Origin: CAZFLM01 sp964519955
GTDB taxonomy: Bacteria > Armatimonadota > Chthonomonadetes > Chthonomonadales > CAJBBX01
Length of the DNA stretch: 23,104 bases
NCBI GenBank assembly: GCA_964519955.1
Contig: CAZFLM010000089.1
Location: forward strand, 1-23,104
Reading direction: 5' to 3'
The position numbers and the translations under genes were made by a program. Below the pieces are notes generated by a model. It had not been told where the DNA came from, searched no databases, and was given only the letters and a program-made list of their open reading frames with translations. Shown one piece after another: positions 23,050 through 23,104 of this stretch (within the stretch, counting starts at the first letter, position 1; each line of letters starts with the position of its first letter).

Positions 23050-23104
23050 CAGCCCGCGCAGGCGGGCTTCGTGCCGTCCGCAAGGCGCGGTTTCAACCGC
23101 CGGC
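23050..23104 (+). repeat. 55-bp two-hairpin dispersed repeat 'B', copy 3 (cut by window end)
   Basis: AGCCCGC-GCAG-GCGGGCT then GCGGTT-TC-AACCGC. Relative to the other copies, both sides of the first stem changed together (T to C and A to G). The middle differs (CCGTCCGCAA in place of CCTCTCTCA). Confidence 0.8.

Noticed and set aside
22834..23104. A gene at the right edge on the minus strand
   Set aside because: The open frames there read through a perfect hairpin and a known repeat copy; no ribosome site or family motif.

Overview
The window is 23.1 kb of very GC-rich bacterial DNA with long antisense shadow frames and many short dispersed and tandem repeats between genes. No rRNA, tRNA, transposase, integrase or CRISPR array was seen, and gene order looks chromosomal. 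The mix suggests a free-living, probably uncultured, polysaccharide-using bacterium: a LamG-type secreted giant protein, two five-bladed-propeller carbohydrate enzymes, an ECF sigma factor, a Roc-COR/TIR protein, and REP-like elements in most gaps. I lean towards the Planctomycetota or Armatimonadota kind of lineage, but nothing in the window fixes the phylum.

Layout. Bases 1-223 are a poly-C stretch and repeats. At 224-4282 (+) is a 1352-residue secreted LamG/CBM-like/hydrolase-like protein. Bases 4283-4788 are a repeat-packed gap. From 12991 down to 4789 runs a leftward series of eight genes: a DSD1/D-threonine aldolase-like PLP enzyme, a TPR-Yip1 membrane protein, a small hypothetical, mnmA, a DUF948-like protein, a YtxH-like protein, an AI-2E family exporter, and an ECF sigma factor. 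The sigma factor has its own near-consensus promoter behind a terminator. Divergent from this series, at 13248-14384 (+), is an IscS/NifS-type cysteine desulfurase, a plausible sulfur donor for MnmA. It is followed by a GH130-like glycoside phosphorylase (14567-15556), a LRR-Roc-COR-TIR protein (15713-18760) and a small helical-repeat protein (18909-19868), all on +. The right end is leftward: a secreted five-bladed-propeller protein (21130-19970) and an AspT/YidE-type transporter with two RCK_C domains (22833-21205). The window then ends inside a dispersed repeat.

How the genes fit together. Cysteine desulfurase and MnmA belong to one route, 2-thiolation of U34 in tRNA. The giant LamG protein, the GH130-like enzyme and the secreted propeller protein point to glycan capture and breakdown. 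DUF948, YtxH, AI-2E and the ECF sigma factor look like an envelope or stress group.

The most notable item is the LRR-Roc-COR-TIR protein. A repeat sensor, a GTPase switch and a TIR effector that keeps the NADase-type glutamate sit in one chain, the logic of an innate-immune NLR. Its ribosome-binding site is partly buried in a perfect 20-bp palindrome, and its LRR third uses codons differently from the rest. The second notable item is a dispersed 55-bp repeat whose three copies show a compensatory base-pair change, evidence that the hairpin is maintained.
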